DNA of 64,000 bases. Origin: Thermotoga profunda AZM34c06. GTDB taxonomy: Bacteria > Thermotogota > Thermotogae > Thermotogales > DSM-5069. Shown here in pieces: positions 1-7,491 of this stretch (position 1 is its first letter; every line of letters begins with the position of its first letter). The position numbers and the translations under genes were made by a program. Below the pieces are notes generated by a model, which had not been told where the DNA came from, ran no database searches, and worked only from the letters and a program-made list of their open reading frames with translations. The DNA is taken from contig NZ_AP014510.1 in assembly GCF_000828675.1 (NCBI RefSeq), forward strand, positions 701,413-765,412, read 5' to 3'.

Positions 1-137
1 CCAGTTACTGGCACGGGACTGAATGGAAGAGGAATTCTGATCTGAGCTGCAATGCCCGTTAGGAAAGTGAAAACAAGTGTTACCAAAACCTTGTACCACA
101 GATTTTCTCGTGAGAGTATTTCTTCGCGAGTTATCAC
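1..137 (-). CDS. bioY: BioY-type biotin transporter S component (partial, N-terminus only)
   Basis: Only the first 45 codons lie in the window; the gene runs off the left edge. BioY is the membrane substrate-binding subunit of the ECF biotin importer. Translation from the GTG at 137-135 gives a short polar N-terminus, one hydrophobic segment, and then the motif IPLPFSPVPVTG, the conserved Pro-Val-Pro region of BioY. The ribosome site GGAGGTGAT lies about 7 bases before the GTG. It follows the queuosine-precursor transporter gene by 23 bases on the same strand, so both vitamin-type transporters are probably co-transcribed. The motif is clear, but the fragment is short. Confidence 0.75.
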   Translation of the reverse strand, partial: MITREEILSRENLWYKVLVTLVFTFLTGIAAQIRIPLPFSPVPVT

Positions 138-160
138 CTTATCACCTCCAAATTAGGCAA

Positions 161-841
161 TCAGTTTTTGCCAAGTATATCTTTTTTTAGCATATTGACC
201 CCAGCATACACAACCCACGTATCGACATAATCCAGTGCAAACTCAATAACTGTGGTTGTAAGGTATATATTTAGCAGTGTTCTGAAATCGTATATTCCTA
301 CGAATGCCAAACTCACGAAAACGAAATTGTCCAAGATTTGTCCAAGTTTTGTCGCGATATTGTTTCTCATCCACAATTTTGTTTTAGTTCTCAGTCTATC
401 GTGTATCCAGACGGCAAAATAGCCCGAGAGTATATAAGCAATCCAACTGGCAAGAGCTATTCTCGGTGTGAAGGCAAAGGCATTTGAAAGATAACCCTGA
501 GCTACATCGTTTGAAGAAGGTATATATCCTACATAAACAAGTCCAAGTAATACGAAAATGAATTGAGCAAAAAAACCTATCCAGATGGCTTTTCTCCCCT
601 CTCTTTGTCCATAGATCTCTGTGATGATCGAATAGACAGCGAAAGCCATACCCATGCTCATATTTGCAGCCGTCACTTCAAGACCAAGGAGGTTAAAGAG
701 TTTTGCCACTCCTAAATTTGATGCAACTATCAGAGTAGCAAGGGCTACGTATAATCCTTCTTTTTTCAGAAATCGTATGGCAAACAATACTGTCAGACAT
801 GAAACTATATACTCAAGTCCCAAAAAGAGAAAGTTAGTCAG
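161..841 (-). CDS. yhhQ: Queuosine precursor transporter, YhhQ/VUT family, apparent CTG start
   Basis: A membrane protein of about 226 residues with several hydrophobic helices, matching the YhhQ (DUF165) family that imports queuosine precursors. Family-like segments are KKEGLYVALATL, ITEIYGQREGRKAIWIGF and the C-terminal FALDYVDTWVVY. The first ATG/GTG/TTG in frame is the TTG at 823, which has no ribosome site and cuts into helix 1. The CTG at 841-839 lies 6 bases after GAGGTGA and restores an N-terminus of family type (TNFLFLGLEY); a TGA closes the frame just upstream. A competing four-codon ATG frame (848-834) overlaps this start. No preQ1 riboswitch was recognised upstream. QueH at 54706-55254 is a likely metabolic partner. 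Confidence 0.85.
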   Translation of the reverse strand: MTNFLFLGLEYIVSCLTVLFAIRFLKKEGLYVALATLIVASNLGVAKLFNLLGLEVTAANMSMGMAFAVYSIITEIYGQREGRKAIWIGFFAQFIFVLLGLVYVGYIPSSNDVAQGYLSNAFAFTPRIALASWIAYILSGYFAVWIHDRLRTKTKLWMRNNIATKLGQILDNFVFVSLAFVGIYDFRTLLNIYLTTTVIEFALDYVDTWVVYAGVNMLKKDILGKN

Positions 842-1002
842 TAGACATCACCTCTTTGAAGATTATCGCATTGAAATTTTTTCGAAAGTACTAAGAGAAA
901 GAAAAGTCTTTTGAAAAAACATATACTCAAAGAAAAATCAATCGAGCTTTGTGCTGCATTATTTTTTACCTTTCAAAAATAAAGGTGTAATTTTCTGATA
1001 GA

Positions 1003-1008
1003 TATAAT
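1003..1008 (+). promoter_or_regulatory. Probable -10 element of the methionine operon
   Basis: TATAAT lies 28 bases before the leader ORF, in the otherwise AT-rich gap between yhhQ and the methionine operon. No good -35 hexamer sits 17 bases upstream (TAAAGG at 980-985), so the assignment rests on the -10 and on position. Confidence 0.45.
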
Positions 1009-1035
1009 AAGAAAAATGAAGATGGAGGTTTTGCA

Positions 1036-1128
1036 GTGAAAAGTCTTGGTATATTTATTCACTTTGAGAACAACGTGATAGTTATGATAATGTGCATTCA
1101 TGCCCCTGGAGGTGCTCCAGGCATTTAA
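1036..1128 (+). CDS. Putative 30-residue leader peptide of the methionine operon
   Basis: GTG start 6 bases after the ribosome site GGAGG (1024-1028), then 30 codons and TAA. The peptide is roughly MKSLGIFIHFENN followed by VIVMIMCIHAPGGAPGI. Met codons fall at positions 17 and 19 and a Cys codon at 20. The last seven sense codons before Ile-stop lie inside an RNA hairpin (1105-1121). A short translated ORF ending in alternative stem-loops ahead of a terminator and of methionine genes is the classic layout of a transcription attenuator leader. Translation and regulation are inferred; no homolog is known to me. The ORF could be fortuitous if the RNA is a ligand-binding riboswitch. Confidence 0.5.
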   Translation: MKSLGIFIHFENNVIVMIMCIHAPGGAPGI

Positions 1129-1156
1129 TCGTGCTTGGAGGTACTAAAAGGGGCGT
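1100..1156 (+). promoter_or_regulatory. Attenuator-like RNA: mutually exclusive hairpins before the met operon
   Basis: Three alternative pairings can be read. Hairpin A: CCTGGAG (1105-1111) with CTCCAGG (1115-1121), 7 pairs, 3-base loop. Hairpin B: the same CTCCAGG (1115-1121) with CTTGGAG (1134-1140), 7 pairs including one G-U. Outer helix: 1100-1107 with 1149-1156, 8 pairs including one G-T wobble. Hairpin B and the outer helix are compatible and nested. The outer helix uses 1151-1156, the 5' arm of the terminator, so forming it would prevent termination; hairpin A would free the terminator. The signal that selects between states is unknown. Confidence 0.6.
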
Positions 1157-1183
1157 TTCCAAAAATGGGAACGCCCTTTTTTT
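1151..1183 (+). terminator. Intrinsic terminator inside the met operon leader
   Basis: GGGCGTTTCC (1151-1160) pairs with GGGAACGCCC (1167-1176): ten pairs with one G-U, six-base loop, then seven T (1177-1183). It stands 30 bases before the first enzyme gene, so it should act as a conditional terminator for the operon and not as an end-of-gene site. Confidence 0.85.
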
Positions 1184-1212
1184 AACCAAAGATCAATCAT
1201 GGAGGGAAAAAA

Positions 1213-1779
1213 GTGAGTGAGGTTTTTTACCCAGGAAAACTCGATTGCATGCCAGATAAGAAAATCTTTTTGGCGAGAGCAGGGGCAAGATATGGTAAGC
1301 TCGATGAAGATTTCATACATCGTGTCAATGAACTGTTTTTGATCGCACTTGAGAAAATAGAACCTGTTGTTTATTACAGAACATCAGATCTTTCTATACT
1401 GCCAAAAGAAATCATTCCATCGAGTTTTGGTAATATCAAGAAAATGACGATATTTTTATCCACACTTGGTTCAGCGGTAGATACACTGATATCACAGTTA
1501 TCTGAGCAAGGAAAAACCTTTGATGCTTTTATAATTGATTCTTGGGCATCTGAGGCACTTGAAACCCTCAACGAGAATTTTGATCAATCACTCAGGGAAA
1601 GATTTGGTATGGGTACGATGAGGTTTTCTCCAGGTTATGGGAATGTTGATCTGAGGATTAATAAGTACATAGTTAAAGAATTTTTGGGAGTTGATCAAGT
1701 GACGGTTTTAGACAGTGGCGTTATGGTTCCAAGAAAAACCACGACGTGCATGGTGGGGTGGTTCAATGAAGAGAAGTGA
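1213..1779 (+). CDS. Stand-alone methionine synthase reactivation protein (MetH activation domain)
   Basis: 188 residues. Cobalamin-dependent MetH is occasionally oxidised and is rescued by reductive methylation with S-adenosylmethionine through its C-terminal activation domain. Here that domain is a separate protein. The SAM-binding region is visible as MRFSPGYGNVDL near residue 140, with a conserved C-terminal Met-Val-Pro-x-Lys-Thr-Thr segment. The next gene encodes a MetH that lacks this domain, and the two overlap by 14 bases. A split arrangement of this type is known from Thermotoga maritima. GTG start with GGAGGG 6 bases upstream. An electron donor partner is not obvious, though the ferredoxin-bearing gene downstream is a candidate. 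Confidence 0.9.
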   Translation: MSEVFYPGKLDCMPDKKIFLARAGARYGKLDEDFIHRVNELFLIALEKIEPVVYYRTSDLSILPKEIIPSSFGNIKKMTIFLSTLGSAVDTLISQLSEQGKTFDAFIIDSWASEALETLNENFDQSLRERFGMGTMRFSPGYGNVDLRINKYIVKEFLGVDQVTVLDSGVMVPRKTTTCMVGWFNEEK

Positions 1780-4084
1780 ATTTTTGCAGATGTTGAGGGA
1801 AAAGGTTTTATTCTTAGATGGCGCTTATGGCACGGAGTTTTTCAAGAGGGGATACAAAGGTTTGATAGAGTTGCTCAATATAAGTAAACCAGAGATCGTT
1901 GAAAGACTTCAAAGCGATTATATCCAAGCTGGCGCAAACATCCTGCTTACAAATACTTTCAGCGCCAATAGAATGAAATTGAGAGCGCATGGCTTTGAAT
2001 CAGAGATAGAGAAAATAAATTTCAACGCCGTTGAGATAGCAAGATCGGTATGCAAAAATCAACTTGTCTTTGGAGACATGTCCTCAACGGGTAGTTTCGT
2101 TCAACCTTTTGGTGAGATCAGCTTTGATGAAGTTTATGAAATCTTCAAAGAACAAGCTTCAATTTTGATAAAAGCTGGAGTAGATGGAATTATCATCGAA
2201 ACAATGTCAGATTTGAAAGAACTCAAAGCCGCCATCCTTGCGGTGAGAGATCTGTCAAATGATATTCCATTGATTGCACATATGACCTTTGAAGAAGATG
2301 GAAAGTCCGTGACGGGAACATCTGTTGAGATCTTCGCTACACTTATGAACGATCTTGATGTCGATGTAGTTGGTGTGAATTGTTCGCTCGAACCTAAGCA
2401 GATGCTTTCGATTTTTGCAAGATTAGCTAAGTACAGTAAGAAACCATTGAGCGTTGAACCAAACGCTGGGAAACCCTTTTTAGAGAATGGAAAACTTTCT
2501 TACAGGACAACCCCTGAAGAATTTGCAGTGTATATGGCAGACTTTGTCGAGCTTGGCGCTAACATAATCGGCGGGTGTTGTGGTACCGGTCCAGAACACA
2601 TAAAGGTCATGACCAAGTACATAGGAACACAGAAACCAAGAAAGAGAGAAATAATTGATATTCAATATCTTTCTTCAAGAACAAATCTAAAGCCAATCGA
2701 TACTTTCTTGATAATAGGAGAGAGAATAAACGCGAGCGGGAAGAAGAAACTCCAAGCTCAAATTCAACAGAGAGATTTTTCTGGTGTTTTAACTCTCGCA
2801 CAAGAACAGGAACAGGAAGGATGTACAGCAATAGATATTAATTTTGGTATAGAGAAACTTTTGAGAAAAGAACATTTTCAACAAGCGATTATCCAACTTG
2901 ACAAGCATTCTTGTTTACCAGTCTCCTTCGATATACAGAACCTTGATTTTTTGGAGATCGCAATGAAAGAATATGTCGGAAGGGGTTTGATCAATTCCGC
3001 ATTTGCAAGAGAAGACCACTTGGTTGAAAGGATTAATCTTTTGAAGAGATATGGAGGACTGCTGATAGTTCTTGCTATGGAAAAAGATATTCCCAAAACT
3101 GCGGAAGAAAGATTTCAGTTGGTACTAAAGGCTGCAGAGATACTAAAAGGAAATGGAGTCGAACTCGATCGAGTTTATTTCGATCCACTTGTTCTTCCAA
3201 TAGGAGCAAAGAACGACTACCATGTAACTTTGAAAGTGATAGATCTTATCAATAAAGCTGGTTTGAGATCTTCAATTGGTCTTTCAAATTTGAGTTTTGG
3301 TATGCCGAATAGAGAACACATAAATGCTGCTTTTTTGGCTTTATGTGTTGAAAACGGTTTGAATGCCGCTATACTCAACAGCAAAGAAGCTCTTACTATG
3401 GGGGCTTTACAAGGTGCTCTGTCGTTGCAAGGAAAAGAAATTGTGAAAGTCGAGAATGTTTTGCATGATCCACTCGTTGATATCATAATCAAGGGACAAA
3501 AAGAACAATTGATGAATGTTGTTCAGGAACTTCTAAAACAACATGATCCTTTGTACATAAGCCAGCAAGTACTTGCGGAAGCTATGAAAAAAATTGGAAC
3601 ACTTTATGCAAACGGGAGCATCTATTTACCACATTTGATTTTAGCGGCAGAGACAGTACAACCTGCCTTTGATTATTTGAATAACTTGCTTGGTGAATCA
3701 CGGATAAAACTTGGAAAGATACTTCTTGCAACAGTTCAGGGAGATATACATGATATCGGCAAGAAGATCGTTGCAACAGTCCTTAGAAGTGGAGGTTTTG
3801 AAGTCTACGATATAGGTAAAGATGTACCAGCTGAGAAAATTTTGCAAAAATGCAAGGAATATAACCCAGATATAGTCGGACTTTCTGCCATGATGACCAC
3901 AACCGTTGGTCAGGTGAAAGAGGTCGCAGATTTATTGAGATCAGAGAAAATCAATGTTTTTCTGTTAGCTGGCGGGGCTTCGATGAACCAACAATTAGCA
4001 GATCAATTTGGGGTTATGTACGCCAAAGACGCAGTACAGGCATTGGAGTTTTGTAAAAAATTCGTACAAGGAGGTGCAAAATAA
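1766..4084 (+). CDS. metH: Cobalamin-dependent methionine synthase lacking the activation domain
   Basis: 772 residues from the ATG at 1766; the open frame extends upstream but this ATG follows a GGTGGGG site and gives the family N-terminus. It transfers the methyl group of methyltetrahydrofolate through cobalamin to homocysteine. Domains in order: homocysteine/zinc domain (about 1-290) with zinc ligand Cys206 in GVNCSLEP and Cys271-Cys272 in GGCCGTGP; folate-binding domain beginning near 314 (LIIGERINASG); cobalamin cap and B12 domain with the base-off motif DIHDIG, axial His662. Full-length MetH is about 1200 residues; the missing C-terminal reactivation domain is supplied by the preceding gene. 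It ends directly against the aspartokinase gene. Confidence 0.95.
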   Translation: MKRSEFLQMLREKVLFLDGAYGTEFFKRGYKGLIELLNISKPEIVERLQSDYIQAGANILLTNTFSANRMKLRAHGFESEIEKINFNAVEIARSVCKNQLVFGDMSSTGSFVQPFGEISFDEVYEIFKEQASILIKAGVDGIIIETMSDLKELKAAILAVRDLSNDIPLIAHMTFEEDGKSVTGTSVEIFATLMNDLDVDVVGVNCSLEPKQMLSIFARLAKYSKKPLSVEPNAGKPFLENGKLSYRTTPEEFAVYMADFVELGANIIGGCCGTGPEHIKVMTKYIGTQKPRKREIIDIQYLSSRTNLKPIDTFLIIGERINASGKKKLQAQIQQRDFSGVLTLAQEQEQEGCTAIDINFGIEKLLRKEHFQQAIIQLDKHSCLPVSFDIQNLDFLEIAMKEYVGRGLINSAFAREDHLVERINLLKRYGGLLIVLAMEKDIPKTAEERFQLVLKAAEILKGNGVELDRVYFDPLVLPIGAKNDYHVTLKVIDLINKAGLRSSIGLSNLSFGMPNREHINAAFLALCVENGLNAAILNSKEALTMGALQGALSLQGKEIVKVENVLHDPLVDIIIKGQKEQLMNVVQELLKQHDPLYISQQVLAEAMKKIGTLYANGSIYLPHLILAAETVQPAFDYLNNLLGESRIKLGKILLATVQGDIHDIGKKIVATVLRSGGFEVYDIGKDVPAEKILQKCKEYNPDIVGLSAMMTTTVGQVKEVADLLRSEKINVFLLAGGASMNQQLADQFGVMYAKDAVQALEFCKKFVQGGAK

Positions 4085-5434
4085 GTGATCGTTCTCAAAT
4101 TTGGTGGATCTAATTTGAGAAACAAGACAGATCTTGAGAAAATACTCAAAGTGATTAGTATGTATAGAGAACCTTTTATCGTGGTTGTTTCCGCTGTAAA
4201 TGGTGTTACGAACAGATTGATAGATGCTTTGAATAATATCGCCGATCTTGATGTAGATAAATTTCTTGAAGAGTTGTATTCAACTTATCGAAGTTTTTTA
4301 AGTGAAGAAAGTTTTCAATTAAGAGAAAGGGTATATCAGATAAAGGAAATCCTTTTGGGTACAAAGTTGATAGGCAAAGTTCCTGACTTTGTCTATGACC
4401 AAATCGTGAGTCATGGAGAGAGATGTTCTTCATTTCTTTTAACTCACTATCTGAATAAAAATAATATTCATTGCAAAGAAGCTCTTCCTGAAGAATTCGG
4501 GTTGGTGACAGATGGTAAATTCAAGAATGCTTCTGTGGACTTAGTCAATTCTGAAATCAATCTCAAAAGGTTTTTCAGGCAAGATGAAAATTACATCGTG
4601 CCCGGGTTTTATGGCATTCACGAAGGTCAAATAACAATTCTTGGTCGTGGTGGAAGCGATTATTCAGCAACATCGATAGCATACTGCTTAGATGCAAACA
4701 GGGTCGATCTGTACAAAGATGTGTCTGGTTTTATGACCTGTGATCCAAAATATGTTGATGGAGTTAGACCAGTCAGAAGATTGAATTATGACGAAGCCGC
4801 TGAGCTTTCCTATTTCGGAGCTAAGATCCTTCATCACGCATCAGTTGACCCTGTACGCAAAAAAAATATTCCCCTTTACATATTCAATATCAATAGTTTT
4901 GAATCGATAGACAAACCAGACACGATAATTTCTTTCAATGACTCTGTTGCAGAAACGATAATAAAGAGTATATCCTTCACCGATGATATCGCCGTCATAC
5001 AGTTCAAAGGTACCAATGTTGGACGTGTTCCTGGATTATTGGGTCAGATAGCGTCTACCTTAGGCAATGAAGGTGTGAATATCAAATCCGTTGTTACTTC
5101 GCAGACCAGTATAAATGTTCTCATTTCGAAGCAAGATTTGGAAAAATGTAAGCGAATAACCTCAAAAATGCAAATAGCAGAGGTTGAGGATATCCATTAC
5201 AAAACGGAGATATCATTAATAGCTGCGGTTGGAGATGGACTCTTGAAAAGACATGGTATCGCTGCCAGAATTTTCACAGCCGTTTCAAGGAAGAATATAA
5301 ATGTTGAGATGATTTCTGCGGGTGCATCTGACGTGACCATATATTTCATAGTCAGGTTAACCGATAGAGACAAAGCACTGCAGGCTATTCATGAAGAATT
5401 TTTCAGGGGTGGTGAGAATGGTGAAAACAATTGA
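4085..5434 (+). CDS. Aspartokinase with C-terminal ACT domains
   Basis: 449 residues, first step of the aspartate pathway (aspartate to aspartyl phosphate). The N-terminus holds the kinase signature VLKFGGSNL, followed by the catalytic core (LGRGGSDYSATSIA, YKDVSGFMTCDP). The last ~150 residues form two ACT domains (FTDDIAVIQFKG; LIAAVGDGLLKRHGI), the usual site of feedback control by lysine or threonine. The GTG start abuts the metH stop codon, and the ribosome site AAGGAGG lies within the end of metH. In this operon it should supply aspartyl phosphate for Asd (last enzyme gene) and then homocysteine. There is no fused homoserine dehydrogenase. Confidence 0.93.
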   Translation: MIVLKFGGSNLRNKTDLEKILKVISMYREPFIVVVSAVNGVTNRLIDALNNIADLDVDKFLEELYSTYRSFLSEESFQLRERVYQIKEILLGTKLIGKVPDFVYDQIVSHGERCSSFLLTHYLNKNNIHCKEALPEEFGLVTDGKFKNASVDLVNSEINLKRFFRQDENYIVPGFYGIHEGQITILGRGGSDYSATSIAYCLDANRVDLYKDVSGFMTCDPKYVDGVRPVRRLNYDEAAELSYFGAKILHHASVDPVRKKNIPLYIFNINSFESIDKPDTIISFNDSVAETIIKSISFTDDIAVIQFKGTNVGRVPGLLGQIASTLGNEGVNIKSVVTSQTSINVLISKQDLEKCKRITSKMQIAEVEDIHYKTEISLIAAVGDGLLKRHGIAARIFTAVSRKNINVEMISAGASDVTIYFIVRLTDRDKALQAIHEEFFRGGENGENN

Positions 5435-6746
5435 GCAGATCAACGAAAAAATTAGGAATGGGAAGGCAGTAGTTTTAACGGCTGAGGAAGTCGTTCAGCT
5501 TGCAAAACAGTCAAGTCCCAAAGAAATTGCACAAACGGTAGATGTTGTGACCACCGCAACTTTTGCACCTATGTGTTCAAGTGGTGCCTTCATCAATTTT
5601 GGTCATACGACTCCTCCGATGAGAATGGAAAAGATCGATCTTTCTGGAGTTGAAGTATATGGAGGCCTCGCTGCAGTTGATGGGTATATAGGAGCAACAC
5701 AAGAATCGAGAGATGATAAGAGTTTTGGTGGGGCTCACATAATCGAAGCGCTTATCAATGGAGAAGATTTATATCTGAGGGCATCCGGCAAAGGTACCGA
5801 TTGTTATCCAAGAAAGTACTTCGAAGGGTATATAAACAAAGATATGATAAACGACTTCTTTCTTTTTAATCCGAGAAATGCCTACCAGAACTATGCAGCT
5901 GCAACAAATAGCTCTGAGAGAACGATCTATACTTATATGGGGAAATTGCTTCCAAACTACGGTAATGTGACCTATTCAACTTCTGGTGAATTGAGTCCAC
6001 TTTTGAAAGATCCAAAAATGCTCACGATAGGTCTTGGAACGAAGATTTTTCTTTGTGGGGCTGAAGGTTATGTAGTCTGGACTGGAACTCAGTTCAGAAA
6101 CAATGTAAAGGTGAACGAAAATGAAATTCCAATCAGTGCGGCAAGAACCCTTGCAGTAATTGGTGATGCGAAGAAAATGAATTCAAGATACTTAAGAGCA
6201 GCGTATTTCAAGAATTATGGTGTAACACTCTTTGTGGGTATTGGAGTCCCTATACCAATCTTGAACGAAGAAATCGCCTATCATGTATCTCGAGCAAATG
6301 AAGAAATCGAGACAGAGATAAAAGATTACGGTAAACCAGGTAAGCCCACTATCGGTCAGGTTAACTATGCTCAATTGAGATCTGGATGGGTTGAGATCAA
6401 CGGAAAGAGAATCAAAACCTCTCCGATATCGAGTCTTTCAATGGCTCGAGAGATAGCCTCTGTTTTGAAAAATTGGATAGATGAAGGCAAGTTCTTACTC
6501 ACTCAACCAGTGAAATTGTTCAATGAAAATTACACTGTGAAAGGACTTGTTGAGAAAACAGAAGGTAAGCAATTTGAATCTAAAAAGTTAACTTGTGTCG
6601 ATTGTGGTCTATGTGTAAGTCTTTGCTCATTTGATGCCTTAGCGCTGGTCAATAATAAGTTCACCTTTTTTGCCGAAAGGTGTGTGATGTGTGGTATGTG
6701 TTCTGATACATGTCCAGTAGGGGTGAAATTACCACCAGATGAATAG
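5418..6746 (+). CDS. COG1900/DUF39 homocysteine biosynthesis protein fused to a 2x[4Fe-4S] ferredoxin domain
   Basis: 442 residues from ATG 5418 (AGGGG 8 bases upstream), overlapping the aspartokinase gene by 17 bases. The body is the COG1900 (HcyBio) family, shown in methanogens to take part in making homocysteine from aspartate semialdehyde with sulfide. Candidate sulfur-carrying cysteines are Cys53 in FAPMCSSGAF and Cys129 in GKGTDCYPRKY. Residues 393-442 carry two cluster motifs, CVDCGLCVSLC and CVMCGMCSDTCP. In methanogens the ferredoxin is usually on a separate NIL/ferredoxin protein and COG1900 often carries CBS domains; here the ferredoxin is fused and I see no CBS or NIL domain. MetH, MetF and Asd next door support the assignment. 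Confidence 0.85.
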   Translation: MVKTIEQINEKIRNGKAVVLTAEEVVQLAKQSSPKEIAQTVDVVTTATFAPMCSSGAFINFGHTTPPMRMEKIDLSGVEVYGGLAAVDGYIGATQESRDDKSFGGAHIIEALINGEDLYLRASGKGTDCYPRKYFEGYINKDMINDFFLFNPRNAYQNYAAATNSSERTIYTYMGKLLPNYGNVTYSTSGELSPLLKDPKMLTIGLGTKIFLCGAEGYVVWTGTQFRNNVKVNENEIPISAARTLAVIGDAKKMNSRYLRAAYFKNYGVTLFVGIGVPIPILNEEIAYHVSRANEEIETEIKDYGKPGKPTIGQVNYAQLRSGWVEINGKRIKTSPISSLSMAREIASVLKNWIDEGKFLLTQPVKLFNENYTVKGLVEKTEGKQFESKKLTCVDCGLCVSLCSFDALALVNNKFTFFAERCVMCGMCSDTCPVGVKLPPDE

Positions 6747-7491
6747 ATTTTATCGTGATCTACACAATGGAAGATTTCAAAGTTTTAATATTTCCTACAT
6801 GGAGACCGATCTGTGGATCGGCGTGGATAGATTTAAAAAGGAAATGGTAGATACAACACAACGACTCGTCATTGAATTACATGAACAATTACGTGATTAT
6901 ATGAAAGAAAACAGAGATTTCCTTTTGTCTTTTCAGCCGGTGAAAGTTTCTCCACAATGTCCCGAGATTGCAAAAAAGATGGCAGAAGCAGCGGAATATG
7001 CGTGTGTTGGTCCCATGGCAGCTGTTGCCGGTGCCTTTGCAGATGAAGTGGGGAGATTACTAATTGAAAAGTTCAATTGTTCCGAAGTCCTTGTGGAAAA
7101 CGGCGGTGATATATTCATAAAGAACACACAACCTGTGACTGTGTGTATTTATGCAGGAGATTCCCCGTTGTCACAAAAGATTGGTTTTAGATTACCAGCT
7201 GGTAGCTGGGGAGTTTGTACTTCTTCTGGTACTGTAGGGCACTCGATTAGTTTTGGAAAAGCCGACGCAGTGACTGTTATCTGTGAAAATGCCACCATTG
7301 CTGATGCCTTTGCAACTGCTTATTGTAATATGATAAAAACCGAAGAAGATATCGAGAAGTTACTTGAAGTAGCTTTGAATGAACATGTTCAGGCAACCTT
7401 GGTCATTTACCAAGACAAACTCGGTGTAATAGGTAAGCACGAATTAATTTTCATACCATCTAAAGTGGGTGGTAAAAGTGAAAGTGACTGA
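6739..7491 (+). CDS. COG2122 / UPF0280 ApbE-like protein, predicted sulfur-assimilation partner
   Basis: 250 residues, ATG start overlapping the COG1900 stop by 8 bases. Family signatures are the glycine- and alanine-rich GPMAAVAGAFADEVGR, VENGGDIFIK, and a C-terminal ADAFATAYCNMI, resembling the ApbE flavin-transferase fold. In Methanosarcina, COG2122 proteins have been implicated with COG1900 and the NIL-ferredoxin protein in sulfide incorporation into homocysteine and cysteine. Strict co-occurrence and tight overlap with COG1900 here support the same role in a bacterium. Whether it has ApbE activity or handles persulfide is unknown. Its end overlaps the metF frame by 23 bases. Confidence 0.8.
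   Translation: MNRFYRDLHNGRFQSFNISYMETDLWIGVDRFKKEMVDTTQRLVIELHEQLRDYMKENRDFLLSFQPVKVSPQCPEIAKKMAEAAEYACVGPMAAVAGAFADEVGRLLIEKFNCSEVLVENGGDIFIKNTQPVTVCIYAGDSPLSQKIGFRLPAGSWGVCTSSGTVGHSISFGKADAVTVICENATIADAFATAYCNMIKTEEDIEKLLEVALNEHVQATLVIYQDKLGVIGKHELIFIPSKVGGKSESD

Noticed and set aside
842-1000. preQ1 riboswitch before yhhQ
   Set aside because: I found no preQ1 type pseudoknot sequence on the minus strand.
1000-1183. SAM (S-box), T-box or cobalamin riboswitch before the methionine operon
   Set aside because: None of the conserved core sequences of these classes is recognisable; only simple alternative hairpins and a small ORF are present.
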